NCBI GenBank assembly: GCA_004299485.1
Contig: SCQP01000018.1
Location: 62,001-126,000 of the forward strand
Direction: 5' to 3'
Length of the DNA stretch: 64,000 bases
From: Acidobacteriota bacterium
GTDB taxonomy: Bacteria > Acidobacteriota > Terriglobia > Terriglobales > SCQP01
How positions within the stretch are numbered: the stretch's first letter is position 1; every line of letters begins with the position of its first letter. The translations under genes and the position numbers were made by a program. Under the pieces are notes generated by a model. The model was not told the DNA's origin, searched no databases, and worked only from the letters and a program-made list of their open reading frames with translations. Below are positions 23,923 through 35,983 of the stretch, piece by piece.

Positions 23923-25028
23923 AGATCGAACAAATTACACTGCGGGAAATCCGGATGCCGCTGGTCACGTTTTTTGAGACCAGCTTTGCACGCATGCGCG
24001 AGCGGCGGATTCTGCTAGTCGAAGTGCGTGTCGATGGCGTCGTGGGCTGGGGCGAGTGCACCTGCGGCGAAGCTCCCTATTACAACCACGAAAGCACCGA
24101 CATTGCGGCCGTGGTGCTGAAGGAGTTTGCGATTCCGCTGGTGCTGGGCAAGGAGTTCGCCACGCCGGGCGAAGTGGGGCAGGCGATGGAGCGCATCCGG
24201 GGACACCGGATGGCGCGGGCGGCGATCGAGGATGCCGTCTGGGCGGCGCAGGCCGAGCGCGAAAGCAAGCCGCTGTGGCAACTACTGGGCGGTACGCAGC
24301 GCGAGATTGCCTGCGGGGTTTCGATTGGGATTAAAGACTCGGTGGAAGAGCTGCTGGAAACCATCGCCAAGGAACTCGCGGCCGGTTACCAGCGGGTGAA
24401 GATCAAGATCAAGCCGGGCTGGGATGCGGCGGTGGTCGAGCAGGTGCGGGAACGATTTCCCGGCATCGCGCTGACCGCCGACGCCAACTCGGCGTATACG
24501 CTGGCCGATGCCGCCATGCTCCGCGGCCTGGACCGGTTTCACCTGATGCTGCTGGAGCAGCCGCTCTGGCACGACGACATCCGGCTGCATGCGCAGTTGC
24601 AGCGGGAAATGACGACCCCGCTGTGCCTCGACGAGAGCATTCACCATGCGCGCGACGTGGAGACGGCGGCGGCGCTGGGGGCCTGCCGCATCATCAACAT
24701 CAAGCTCGGGCGCGTGGGCGGGTTCAGCTCAGCGATCGCGGTACACGACGCCGCGCAGAAGGCCGGAATGCCGGTGTGGTGTGGCGGCATGCTGGAGTCG
24801 GGCGTGGGGCGGGCGCACAACATTGCGCTCTCCACGCTGCCGAATTTTTCGCTGCCGGGAGACGTGAGCGCCAGCCAGCGGTACTGGACGGAAGACATTA
24901 TCGAGCCGGAAGTCACGGTGACGGCGCGAGGAACCATCGCGGTTCCGGACCGCGCGGGAACGGGCTACGCCGTGCGGCGGGAGCGGGTGGAGAAGTTGAC
25001 CGCCTGGAAAGAGAACTTCAAGGCCTGA
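23919..25028 (+). CDS. menC: o-Succinylbenzoate synthase / N-acylamino acid racemase family (MenC)
   Basis: This 369-residue enolase-superfamily protein has a N-terminal capping domain followed by the barrel. Catalytic Lys pairs are in YQRVKIKIKPGWD (KxK). Metal ligands are TADANSAY (Asp), LLEQPLWHDD (Glu) and CLDESIHHA (Asp/Glu). The second catalytic Lys is in IINIKLGRVGG, followed by CGGMLESGVGRAHNIAL. These match the MenC-2/NSAR subgroup, which can make o-succinylbenzoate for menaquinone or racemise N-succinyl amino acids. No other men gene is present nearby, and the coupled GNAT gene favours an N-acyl amino acid role. The in vivo reaction is undecided. Confidence 0.88.
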   Translation: MKIEQITLREIRMPLVTFFETSFARMRERRILLVEVRVDGVVGWGECTCGEAPYYNHESTDIAAVVLKEFAIPLVLGKEFATPGEVGQAMERIRGHRMARAAIEDAVWAAQAERESKPLWQLLGGTQREIACGVSIGIKDSVEELLETIAKELAAGYQRVKIKIKPGWDAAVVEQVRERFPGIALTADANSAYTLADAAMLRGLDRFHLMLLEQPLWHDDIRLHAQLQREMTTPLCLDESIHHARDVETAAALGACRIINIKLGRVGGFSSAIAVHDAAQKAGMPVWCGGMLESGVGRAHNIALSTLPNFSLPGDVSASQRYWTEDIIEPEVTVTARGTIAVPDRAGTGYAVRRERVEKLTAWKENFKA

Positions 25029-25195
25029 GAGGCCCTGCTTCGCGCTGACGCGCTTCGCAGGGCGGCCGAAAGCAAAATCAGCATCGCTGTGGCCCGGCGG
25101 ATCGAACCGCCTGCGGCTTTGACATCAGGAAAAGCCGCACGCCTCAGCCCGATGCGGGATACGCCAACGCTGATTTTGCTTTAGCGGCGCAGCCG
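25029..25195. repeat. Complex intergenic inverted-repeat cluster
   Basis: This is the whole gap between convergent genes. Exact 12-base arms AGCAAAATCAGC (25071-25082) and GCTGATTTTGCT (25169-25180) enclose nested hairpins: GGCGG/CCGCC with a 6-base loop near 25097-25112, and GCGGCTTT/AAAGCCGC (25113-25139). TAGCGGC-GCA-GCCGCTA (25182-25198) follows and reaches into the stop codon of the next gene. CAGCCCGATGCGGG matches CAGCCCGGTGCGGG in the C45 insertion. Confidence 0.8.
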
Positions 25196-25615
25196 CTAGG
25201 CCGGGGGCAGGGTTTTCCAGCCCTGGAAAGAGCGGCCAGCGGTCGAGCCACGCTGGGCTTGTTCGGGATAGACGGTCTCGGGACGGGGGCCGGGCTTGAT
25301 TTTGGCAAGGACGTCGGCGACGAGCTTTTCCAGCTTGTGATTGAAGCGGAAGCGCGTCGTGGCGTCGATCTCGTAGGGCAGGGTGATGAGCTGGTCCTGC
25401 GGATTGTAAGGGCTGAGGACTTTGTGGATCACCAGACCCTTGAGGTCCAGCCACGTTGTGGGCTGGCCGTAGGCGGTGGCAAAGGCCTCGGCGGTGAGCC
25501 GGTCGTCGGGATGCTCGTGAAACCAGCGCGAGATTTTCTTGAGGGCCGGATGCGTGGTCAGAAAATTATCCAGCGAAATCCAGTCCATGCGTTCGTATTG
25601 CCCGGATTCGTCCAT
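25196..25615 (-). CDS. Hypothetical protein
   Basis: This 139-residue soluble protein of no recognised family has no signal peptide or TM helix. It has a predicted helical N-terminal half (LDNFLTTHPALKKISRWFHEHPDDRLTAEAFATAYG) and a central KLEKLVADVLAKI helix. The C-terminal tail is basic and low-complexity (GPRPETVYPEQAQRGSTAGRSFQG). It is divergent from the DegT aminotransferase (38-base gap). Coding is supported by an uninterrupted frame with normal codon usage. Function unknown. Confidence 0.65.
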   Translation of the reverse strand: MDESGQYERMDWISLDNFLTTHPALKKISRWFHEHPDDRLTAEAFATAYGQPTTWLDLKGLVIHKVLSPYNPQDQLITLPYEIDATTRFRFNHKLEKLVADVLAKIKPGPRPETVYPEQAQRGSTAGRSFQGWKTLPPA

Positions 25616-25653
25616 CGTTCTCAGTCTAGAGGAAGTTAGACTAGAACAGCAAC

Positions 25654-26775
25654 ATGGCCGAGTTTATTCCACCATTTTCTCTGGCACGCCAAGCCACTAC
25701 AGTCGGCCCCGCCGTAGCGGCGGCCGTGGAACGCGTGCTCGCCTCCGGGCGTTATGTGCAAGGGCCGGAATGCGCGGCCTTCGAGGCCGAGGTGGCCGCG
25801 GCGGAGTTGGGTGGGCCGCCGACCGCAGCCGTGACCTGCTCGAGCGGCACCGATGCCCTCCATTTGGCGCTGCGGGCGGCAGGTGTGGGCGCGGGGGACG
25901 TGGTGTTGACGACGGCCTTCAGCTTTTTTGCCACCGCGGGCGCGATTCTGCTGGCGGGCGCGCGACCGGAGTTCGTGGACATTGATCCGGTCAGTTTCAA
26001 TCTCGACCCCGAGGCACTGCGCGAGGCACTGGCAAGGAAGCGGACGGGGCGCGTGGCCGCTATTTTGCCGGTACACCTCTACGGGCGCGTGGCGGACATG
26101 CCCGCGATCCTGGCCCTGGCGGCCAAGCAGGGAATTCCGGTAGTCGAGGATGCGGCGCAGGCACTCGGCTCGTCGCTGGATGGACGTCCGGCGGGGACGT
26201 GGGGGGCAGCAGCCAGCTTCAGTTTCTACCCCACCAAGAATTTGGGTGCGATGGGCGAGGGCGGGCTGGTGAGCGCAAGCGATACGGAGATTCTCGACCG
26301 GCTGCGGCTGTTGCGCGCGCACGGCAGCCGCAAGCGCTACGAGCACGAAACCATGGGCTGGAATGGACGCATGCACGAGCTGCAGGCGGCGATTCTGCGG
26401 ACGAAGTTGCCGCACTTGCGTGACTGGATCGCGGCACGGCGGCAGGTAGCGGCACAGTATGAAGCCGGCTTACGCGGACTGAAGACAGTGACGCTGCCCG
26501 AGCGGGTGGCCGGGCACGGATTTCATCAGTACGTCATCCGCGTGCCCGAACGCGACCGCGTGCGCAAGGCGCTGGCCAACCGCCAGATTGGAACCGAAGT
26601 CTATTACCCGATTCCGCTGCACCAGCAGCCGGCGCTGCGGGCGTACGCTCCGGCCGAACCGCTGCCGGAGTCGGAGCGTGCCAGCCGCGAGGTGCTGGCG
26701 CTGCCCATGTATCCGGAATTGTCGGCGGCGGAAATCGAGCGCGTGGTCACAGCCTTGCGCGCGTGCTGCGAGTAA
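25654..26775 (+). CDS. DegT/DnrJ/EryC1/StrS sugar aminotransferase
   Basis: This 373-residue PLP enzyme transaminates keto-sugar nucleotides. CSSGTDALHLALRAAGVG is the cofactor phosphate loop and PVVEDAAQALGS holds the pyridine-N Asp. FYPTKNLGAMGEGG contains the PLP lysine, and MGWNGRMHELQAAIL and YYPIPLHQQPAL are further family blocks. It is the first gene of an operon with an ABC permease (4-base gap) and glmM, suggesting amino-sugar or surface polysaccharide metabolism. The specific sugar is unknown. Confidence 0.9.
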   Translation: MAEFIPPFSLARQATTVGPAVAAAVERVLASGRYVQGPECAAFEAEVAAAELGGPPTAAVTCSSGTDALHLALRAAGVGAGDVVLTTAFSFFATAGAILLAGARPEFVDIDPVSFNLDPEALREALARKRTGRVAAILPVHLYGRVADMPAILALAAKQGIPVVEDAAQALGSSLDGRPAGTWGAAASFSFYPTKNLGAMGEGGLVSASDTEILDRLRLLRAHGSRKRYEHETMGWNGRMHELQAAILRTKLPHLRDWIAARRQVAAQYEAGLRGLKTVTLPERVAGHGFHQYVIRVPERDRVRKALANRQIGTEVYYPIPLHQQPALRAYAPAEPLPESERASREVLALPMYPELSAAEIERVVTALRACCE

Positions 26776-26779
26776 GATC

Positions 26780-27889
26780 ATGCCGGGCATGATTAATCGC
26801 ATGATTGTCTCGAACCTGCGGCGGCGGCCGATGCGCAGCCTGGTCAGCGTGCTCGCCGTGGCGATCGAGGTGATCCTGATTCTGATGGTGGTGGGGCTGG
26901 TGAACGGCATGATCAACGACCAGCGCGCGCGGGTACACGGCATCGGCGCCGACATCATCGTCTACAGCGGCTCCGGATCGATCATCACCCAGCTCACCGG
27001 CAACACGCTGCCGCTGAAAATGGGCGAAGTGTTCGCCCGGGTTCCCGGCGTCGAGGCGGTCGCGCCGGTGGCGTACATGCTCAACCAGGCGACGCAGACG
27101 ATTGGCGGAGTAAACCTGGAGCAGTTCCGGGCGGTGAGCGGCGGCTTCCGGTTTCTGCACGGACACGCCTTCCAGCCCGATAGTCACGAAATGATTGTGG
27201 ACGATCTGGAAGCCGCGTCGCGGCATTACCACATTGGCGAGCAGGTAGAGCTCCTGGGCCAGACGTTCACGCTGACCGGCATCTTTGAGCACGGCATGGG
27301 CTCGCGGACCTTCGTGCCGTTGCAAACCCTGGATAAGCTTGCGGGTTCCCCGAACCGTGCGGCGACGTTTTACATCAAAGTTACGCCGGGCGTGCCGGTG
27401 GCAACCGTGGTCGAGCGGTTGCGGAAGCTGGCGCCGGCCGTGAAGGTCGATTCGCTGCAGCAATATCTGTCCCTGTTTACGGCCAATACCATTTCGCCGG
27501 TCATCGACGTGTTCCAACGCGTGATTGTAGGCATTGCGATGGCGATCGGCTTCCTGGTGATCTTTCTTTCCCTCTACACCACGGTACTGGAACGCACGCG
27601 GGAAATCGGCATTCTGAAGGCGTTGGGGGCCTCGCGCAGCTACATCGTCAAGGTGATTCTGCGGGAAAGCGAGCTGCTGGCCATTGTGGGCATCGTTGCC
27701 GGCGTGATTCTCGCCTACGGATTGTGGCGCTTTCTCGAGTATGCCTATCCCACGCTGAGCATGCAGATGTCCTGGCCCTGGGTGATTTACGCGGCGGCGG
27801 TTTCCCTCGTCTCCAGCGCGCTGGGGGCGCTGTATCCGGCGGTCAAGGCCGCGGGGCAGGACGCGATTGCTGCCTTGGCGTATGAGTAA
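26780..27889 (+). CDS. FtsX/MacB-type ABC transporter permease
   Basis: This 369-residue permease has an N-terminal TM helix (LVSVLAVAIEVILILMVVGLVNGMI), an extracytoplasmic MacB-PCD domain (residues about 45-235), and three C-terminal TM helices of the FtsX domain with VLERTREIGILKALGASRSYIVKVILRES. No ATPase or adaptor gene is adjacent, so its partner must be elsewhere. It starts 4 bases after the aminotransferase and overlaps glmM by 8 bases, hence it is co-translated with both. Substrate unknown. Confidence 0.87.
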   Translation: MPGMINRMIVSNLRRRPMRSLVSVLAVAIEVILILMVVGLVNGMINDQRARVHGIGADIIVYSGSGSIITQLTGNTLPLKMGEVFARVPGVEAVAPVAYMLNQATQTIGGVNLEQFRAVSGGFRFLHGHAFQPDSHEMIVDDLEAASRHYHIGEQVELLGQTFTLTGIFEHGMGSRTFVPLQTLDKLAGSPNRAATFYIKVTPGVPVATVVERLRKLAPAVKVDSLQQYLSLFTANTISPVIDVFQRVIVGIAMAIGFLVIFLSLYTTVLERTREIGILKALGASRSYIVKVILRESELLAIVGIVAGVILAYGLWRFLEYAYPTLSMQMSWPWVIYAAAVSLVSSALGALYPAVKAAGQDAIAALAYE

Positions 27890-29210
27890 GCGCTATTTCG
27901 GCACCGACGGCATCCGGGGAGTGGCGGGCGAGCCGCCGCTCGATGCGGCGACCGTGTACGCCATCGGGCTGGCGCTGGGGGATGATTTGCAGGGCGGCAC
28001 GGTGGTGCTGGGCGAAGATACGCGGGAAAGCAGCCCGGCCATTGCGGCGCAGTTAGCCGCCGGGTTGTCGGCACGCGGCGTCGAAGTAGCCCACGCGGGA
28101 GTGCTGCCGACGCCGGGCGTGGCCTTTCTGGCGGCAACGGGGAAATTTCGCGCTGGAGTGATGATCTCGGCGTCGCATAATCCCTGGCAGGACAATGGCA
28201 TCAAGATCTTTGGCGCGAGCGGCTACAAACTGCCCGACGAGGAAGAAGCGGCCATCGAAGCCGCAATTGAGAAGTATCGGCCTCTGCCCGCGGCCGCACC
28301 CGAGCGCTTGCGCACGTCGCCGGAATTGCGCGCCGCCTACGCCACCTCGCTGGCGGAGCGGTTCCGGGACACCAACTTTCGCGGCTTGCGCTTCGTCATC
28401 GACTGCGGCAACGGGGCCGCCAGCAGCGTGGTGGGCGAGCTGTGCGCGCGGCTGAACATCCGGGCGGAGATCATCGCGGCCACGCCGGATGGACGCAACA
28501 TCAACGCCGGGGTGGGCGCGCTCCATCCGCAGGCAATGACCGAACAGGTGCGCCAGAGCGGAGCGGATGCGGGGGTGGCGCTGGATGGCGACGCCGACCG
28601 CGCCATCCTCGCGGATGCCCAGGGCGGACAGATCGACGGCGATTGCGTGCTCTGGATGATGGCGCACGAGCTGCACCTGCCGCACGTTGTCGGTACCGTG
28701 ATGACCAATCTGGGACTGGAGCTGGCGCTGCGGCGCGACGGCATCGCACTGGAGCGGACGCAGGTCGGCGACAAATATGTGTTGGAGCGAATGCAGCAGC
28801 GCGGTGTCGCTTTGGGCGGCGAGCCCAGCGGCCATGTGATTTTTGCCAACGAGGCGACCACTGGCGATGGCTTGCGCACCGCGCTCCACTGCTTTGCCTT
28901 GATGGCACGGAAGCGGCAACCGCTGCGGGCGCTGTGCGCGGGCTGGCAGGCGCTGCCACAAAAAATCGTGAATGTGCGCGTGGACAGGAAGCAGCCGCTG
29001 GAGGAACTGCGCGGTACACAAGCTGCCATTCACACCGCCGAGCGGGAATTCAACGGCGCCGGGCGCGTGCTGGTGCGCTACTCGGGGACGGAAATGCTGG
29101 CGCGGGTGATGGTGGAAGCGGCCGATGGCGGTCTGGTCGAGCGGCACGCGCAAGCCATCGCGCTGGCGCTGCAGCACGACTTGCGTGACCGCAATGCGGT
29201 GAGCGGCTAG
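27882..29210 (+). CDS. glmM: Phosphoglucosamine mutase
   Basis: This 442-residue protein interconverts glucosamine-6-P and glucosamine-1-P for UDP-GlcNAc, peptidoglycan and LPS synthesis. It begins KRYFGTDGIRGVAGEPPL, the GlmM hallmark. The phospho-Ser is in MISASHNPWQDNGIK (about residue 97) and the metal loop is LDGDADRAI. The sugar loop is GGEPSGHVIF and the phosphate loop RYSGTEMLARVMVE. Length is normal. The start at 27882 overlaps the ABC permease gene. Confidence 0.96.
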   Translation: MSKRYFGTDGIRGVAGEPPLDAATVYAIGLALGDDLQGGTVVLGEDTRESSPAIAAQLAAGLSARGVEVAHAGVLPTPGVAFLAATGKFRAGVMISASHNPWQDNGIKIFGASGYKLPDEEEAAIEAAIEKYRPLPAAAPERLRTSPELRAAYATSLAERFRDTNFRGLRFVIDCGNGAASSVVGELCARLNIRAEIIAATPDGRNINAGVGALHPQAMTEQVRQSGADAGVALDGDADRAILADAQGGQIDGDCVLWMMAHELHLPHVVGTVMTNLGLELALRRDGIALERTQVGDKYVLERMQQRGVALGGEPSGHVIFANEATTGDGLRTALHCFALMARKRQPLRALCAGWQALPQKIVNVRVDRKQPLEELRGTQAAIHTAEREFNGAGRVLVRYSGTEMLARVMVEAADGGLVERHAQAIALALQHDLRDRNAVSG

Positions 29211-29225
29211 CGAAGCGGCGCGGCC

Positions 29226-29438
29226 TTACGCCGAAGTCTTAAGGCCGTACTTACGCCGGAAGCGTTCGACGCGGCCGGCCGTATCCACGAGATGCTGCTT
29301 GCCGGTGTAGAAGGGATGGCACTGGGAGCAGATTTCCACGTGGATGTCGCCTTTGTGGGTCGAGCGGGTGGCAAAGGTATGGCCGCAGGCGCAGACGACG
29401 CGCACCGGGTTGTAGGCGGGATGGATCTTGTCCTTCAT
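29226..29438 (-). CDS. rpmE: 50S ribosomal protein L31 (zinc-binding form)
   Basis: This 70-residue L31 of the C+ type has zinc ligands in VVCACGHTF and [10 protein letters not shown], followed by the conserved [19 protein letters not shown]. It is part of the large subunit at the central protuberance. It has its own TATAAT box at 29451, lying over the end of the gene upstream. Confidence 0.97.
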   Translation of the reverse strand: MKDKIHPAYNPVRVVCACGHTFATRSTHKGDIHVEICSQCHPFYTGKQHLVDTAGRVERFRRKYGLKTSA

Positions 29439-29447
29439 GCTGAGCTC

Positions 29448-29825
29448 TTAATTATACTGAGGTTTTCGATGGCGGCGCAAGGCACGCAGCCCCACGTGCA
29501 AAAAGCCGAAGACGAGGCCAATGGCGCAGTAGAGCAGGCCGTTTTCCACCGTAGACCAGAGCGCCAGGCGGCCCATAGTGCTCTGCGAGGCGCCCCCGGC
29601 GAGCATGAGATGGACCGAGGCCGGCCAGAGGCGCAGCCAGGTCTGGGCATCCACACGGAAATGGGTAAACAGCGACAGGATCAGCAGGAAGGCAACCAGT
29701 ATGCCGGCGATGGCGAACCAGAACCCCCACTGCACGATGGTGACAATGGCCTGGGCCCGCGACGAGAGCTCCGGGACCACCGGTTCAGCCTCCAGCAGCC
29801 TGTAGTGGCGGCGCTTTTTGCGCAT
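29448..29825 (-). CDS. Small two-TM membrane protein
   Basis: This 125-residue protein has a basic N-terminus (MRKKRRHYRL) and TM helices near residues 27-53 (IVTIVQWGFWFAIAGILVAFLLILSLF) and 92-110 (VENGLLYCAIGLVFGFLHVGL). I know no family for it. The ATG at 29825 was chosen over 29909 because the longer form would translate the repeat fragment at 29868-29904. It lies directly upstream of rpmE in the same direction. Confidence 0.65.
   Translation of the reverse strand: MRKKRRHYRLLEAEPVVPELSSRAQAIVTIVQWGFWFAIAGILVAFLLILSLFTHFRVDAQTWLRLWPASVHLMLAGGASQSTMGRLALWSTVENGLLYCAIGLVFGFLHVGLRALRRHRKPQYN
29451..29456 (-). promoter_or_regulatory. -10 element of rpmE
   Basis: Perfect TATAAT on the minus strand, 13 bases before the rpmE ATG and touching the stop codon of the preceding gene. 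TTGCGC at 18-base spacing could be the -35 box. Confidence 0.6.
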
Positions 29826-29867
29826 GCAGAATTTTAATACGCCTGAGAGGCGGCTTGCCTTTTCGTT

Positions 29868-29904
29868 GCGACCAACGGGAGCGACCAGGGCAAATGGCGA
29901 GCCA
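29868..29904. repeat. Second repeat family, partial copy
   Basis: It matches the 3' 40 bases of the full copies at 50722 and 59341: GCGACCAACGGGAGCGACCA, then GGGCAAA and TGGCGAGCCA. It lies upstream of the minus-strand membrane protein gene, in the same orientation as the other copies. Confidence 0.75.
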
Positions 29905-29922
29905 ACCACGGTGGGCGGAGAT

Positions 29923-33645
<3,723 letters not shown>

Positions 33646-33722
33646 CCCCGCGCCGGAGACGACGGGGAGCCGACCAGCGGGGTGAACGACGCAGCGCGTC
33701 GTTCACCGGGGCGCAGCCCCGA
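33646..33722. repeat. Intergenic hairpin repeat between convergent genes
   Basis: It has a perfect 11-bp stem GGTGAACGACG / CGTCGTTCACC (33681-33707), followed by CGGGG-CGCAG-CCCCG (33707-33721) with the same GGCGCAGCC apex as the in-gene elements. It begins with GCCCCGCGCC right after the stop codon. It may serve as a bidirectional terminator. Confidence 0.7.
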
Positions 33723-33741
33723 GTAAAGGCGGCGCGAGCCG

Positions 33742-35046
33742 CTATTCGCCGGGCTTGGCGGCCTTGGGTTCGTAGCCTTCAATGAGGCCGTCCTTCATGA
33801 CCAGCATGAAGGGCTGGGACTCGTAGGCACTGGCGACGCCCTTAACCGTGACCTGCTGGCCGACCTTGGGCCGGCGTGCCTTCAGCGGCGAAAACAGATT
33901 CACCCGCACATCGCCCTGAGTGGCCGATGCGTCTTTGGCATACGCCGCAATCTCGATCGTTTTGGCCGTAATTTTGGTGACGATGCCGGGCAGCTCATAC
34001 CCGACGCCTTTGACATTTTTCCATTCGGCGGCGGCGAGATTGGGCTTTTCCAGACGCGCCTTGATGCCCGGGAAACTGTCGGCCGGCGGCAAGGCGTTGG
34101 CCAACTCTTCCTTTTTCTTCTCGTAGGCCGCCATTTCCTGGCCGTACTGCACGTCGGACTTGCTCAGGACTTTGAAACCAGCCGGCGGAGCAGCGTTGCT
34201 CTTGGCGGTGGCAATCACATCCTGCAAGCCGTCGTTGGAGCCGTGGAAGCTGGTGTAGACGGTGTTCAGGTAGCTGGAAATCGCGCCGGTGCTGGGCGCC
34301 AGGACCGAGGCCTTGGCCAGGTCAAAAATGCCGGCATTGAAGTCGGGCGTGGTCTTGGTGACTTCGGCAATGCCCATCCAGTAGTAGGGCAGCGGGTCCT
34401 TGGGATTGTCCTGAGCCACCTTGCTGAGGGTAGTAATGGCAGCGTCGTACTGCTTCAGGTTCAACTGCGCGAAGCCCTTGGCCTTGGACAAAATAGCGGC
34501 AAACGCGGGCTGCTGAGCGGCCGAGGCGGCAGTCGGCAGCAACTGTTCGCCGCAGCCTGCGATGGCCAGCAGCTTATTGCTCTCCTCCTGCGCGCTGGGA
34601 TCGGTCGATTTGATGAGGTTGGGCTGCAGGTAGGCAATGATCACGTCCGCCGACATGAGCTGGCTGGCGTTGGCGCCCGAGGTTTGGAGCAGTCCTTCGG
34701 CCGTCTTGACGGCTTCGGGCTGAAGCGAGGGCACGCCCGATTGGGCCTGCATTTCGACCTGAAGCGCCGTGATCTTGTAGTCGGAGTCGGGATATTTCTG
34801 CACGAATTCAGCCGCCAGCTTGGCCTGCTCGGCGCCGGTGGCCTTAGCGGCGGCGGTGAAGGCGTCGTATTCGGGCCGCCCATGTTTCCAGGATTTCTTG
34901 GCTTCCGTGCTCGCGGGCGTGGGGCAGGCCGCGCCCTGAAAGGCAGCAGCGGACGCCAAGGGAGCGGCCCCAGGGGCCGGCGGAACCGCGGCCCAACTGG
35001 AAACCGCAAGGGTTGCCGCGACAGCGAGGGTGGTAGACAGCTTCAT
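33742..35046 (-). CDS. Secreted TPR-containing protein
   Basis: This 434-residue protein has a signal peptide (MKLSTTLAVAATLAVSSWA). A helical region with at least two TPR-like repeats follows: LAAEFVQKYPDSDYKITALQVEMQAQ and AKGFAQLNLKQYDAAITTLSKVAQDNPKDPLPYYWMGIAEV. A C-terminal OB-like beta domain begins near residue 330 (GVGYELPGIVTKITAKTIEIAAYAKD, then NLFSPLKARRPKVGQQVTVKGVASAYES). AAGGAG sits just before the ATG and TATAAT further upstream, implying strong expression. This type is common in Acidobacteria. Role unknown; probably periplasmic. Confidence 0.8.
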   Translation of the reverse strand: MKLSTTLAVAATLAVSSWAAVPPAPGAAPLASAAAFQGAACPTPASTEAKKSWKHGRPEYDAFTAAAKATGAEQAKLAAEFVQKYPDSDYKITALQVEMQAQSGVPSLQPEAVKTAEGLLQTSGANASQLMSADVIIAYLQPNLIKSTDPSAQEESNKLLAIAGCGEQLLPTAASAAQQPAFAAILSKAKGFAQLNLKQYDAAITTLSKVAQDNPKDPLPYYWMGIAEVTKTTPDFNAGIFDLAKASVLAPSTGAISSYLNTVYTSFHGSNDGLQDVIATAKSNAAPPAGFKVLSKSDVQYGQEMAAYEKKKEELANALPPADSFPGIKARLEKPNLAAAEWKNVKGVGYELPGIVTKITAKTIEIAAYAKDASATQGDVRVNLFSPLKARRPKVGQQVTVKGVASAYESQPFMLVMKDGLIEGYEPKAAKPGE

Positions 35047-35082
35047 GGTCTCTCCTTAAACAGGGCTCTACTTGATCGCAGG

Positions 35083-35088
35083 ATTATA
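35083..35088 (-). promoter_or_regulatory. -10 element of TPR protein gene
   Basis: Perfect TATAAT on the minus strand in an unusually AT-rich patch, about 37 bases upstream of the ATG at 35046, with an AAGGAG ribosome-binding site between. Confidence 0.6.
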
Positions 35089-35162
35089 AAATAGTCAGAG
35101 GTCCCCGGGAAACGCAAAGTTTATCTTGAATTTGGATGCCCGGCAAGCCTATTGGTCGCACT

Positions 35163-35888
35163 ATGCCAGATTCCCTATTGCAAGAGCAAGTGGCAATTGT
35201 TACCGGAGCCAGCCAGGGGGTGGGTCGGGCGATTGCCGTCCGGCTGGCCGATCTGGGGGCCAGTGTGGTCCTGGCCGCCCGCAGCCAGGCGCGCTTAGCC
35301 GAGGTCACGGCCGCCATTGAAGCCCAAAAAGGCCGGGCGCAAGCCGTGCCAACCGATGTGCGGAGCCAAGCCTCGATCGAGGCGCTGGTGCGGACCACCC
35401 TGGCCGCTTTCGGGCGAGTGGATATTTTGGTCAACAACGCGGGCATTGGCCGCTACGGCGCGCCGTTGCACGAAACCCCACCCGAGGTTTGGGCGGCCAC
35501 CATGGAAACCAATGTCCGCTCGGTTTACTTTGCCATCCAGGCGGTGGCGCCGCATATGATTCAGCATCGGCGCGGGCAAATCGTCAACATTGCGTCGCTG
35601 GCGGCACACAATCCCTTCCCCGGAGGCGCGGTGTATGCGGCCAGCAAGGCGGCGCTGCATCAGTTGTCGGTTTCGGCCGCCGAGGAACTGCGCGGCTTGG
35701 GCATCCGGGTCAGCCTGATTTGCCCGGGTTCGGTAGATACCGATCTGTCGCCGGACATGGTGGGCAAAAAGGACCGCAGCAAGATGCTGCGGCCCGAAGA
35801 CGTGGCCAACGTGGTCGCGATGCTGGTGACGCAGGGCCCGCAGTGCTTTGTCAGCGAAGTGCAGATGCGGCCGACGCAAAAGCCGTAG
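35163..35888 (+). CDS. Short-chain dehydrogenase/reductase
   Basis: This classical SDR of about 241 residues has the NAD(P) motif VTGASQGVGRAIAVRLA, the NNAGIGRYG block, the catalytic Ser in NIASLAAHNP, and YAASKAALHQLS with the Tyr-xxx-Lys pair. The CPGSVDTDLSP loop follows. It resembles FabG-like oxidoreductases; the substrate is unknown. ATG 35163 was preferred to 35136 because it fits the family N-terminus. Confidence 0.9.
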   Translation: MPDSLLQEQVAIVTGASQGVGRAIAVRLADLGASVVLAARSQARLAEVTAAIEAQKGRAQAVPTDVRSQASIEALVRTTLAAFGRVDILVNNAGIGRYGAPLHETPPEVWAATMETNVRSVYFAIQAVAPHMIQHRRGQIVNIASLAAHNPFPGGAVYAASKAALHQLSVSAAEELRGLGIRVSLICPGSVDTDLSPDMVGKKDRSKMLRPEDVANVVAMLVTQGPQCFVSEVQMRPTQKP

Positions 35889-35913
35889 GCGCGGCTTTTC
35901 CGGGCGGGCACCA

Positions 35914-35953
35914 GCGCGGCTCCGCCGCGCGAGCCCCAACCCGGCGCTGCGCC
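35914..35953. repeat. Intergenic piece of palindromic mosaic repeat
   Basis: Hairpin GCGCGGC-TCC-GCCGCGC (35914-35930) is joined to 22 bases that, in reverse complement, match the start of the C45 insertion with about 3 differences (GGCGCAGC-CCGG-TGGGGCT). It is positioned between the SDR stop and the kinase start. Confidence 0.65.
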
Positions 35954-35983
35954 TCCACCCCGGTCTAGGCTACACTCGCGGGC

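Noticed and set aside
25085-25125. tRNA T-arm look-alike (GGTTCGATCC on the minus strand)
   Set aside because: The stem pairs perfectly only with a 6-base loop, and no D-arm, anticodon arm or acceptor stem can be drawn around it. It is part of the inverted-repeat cluster.
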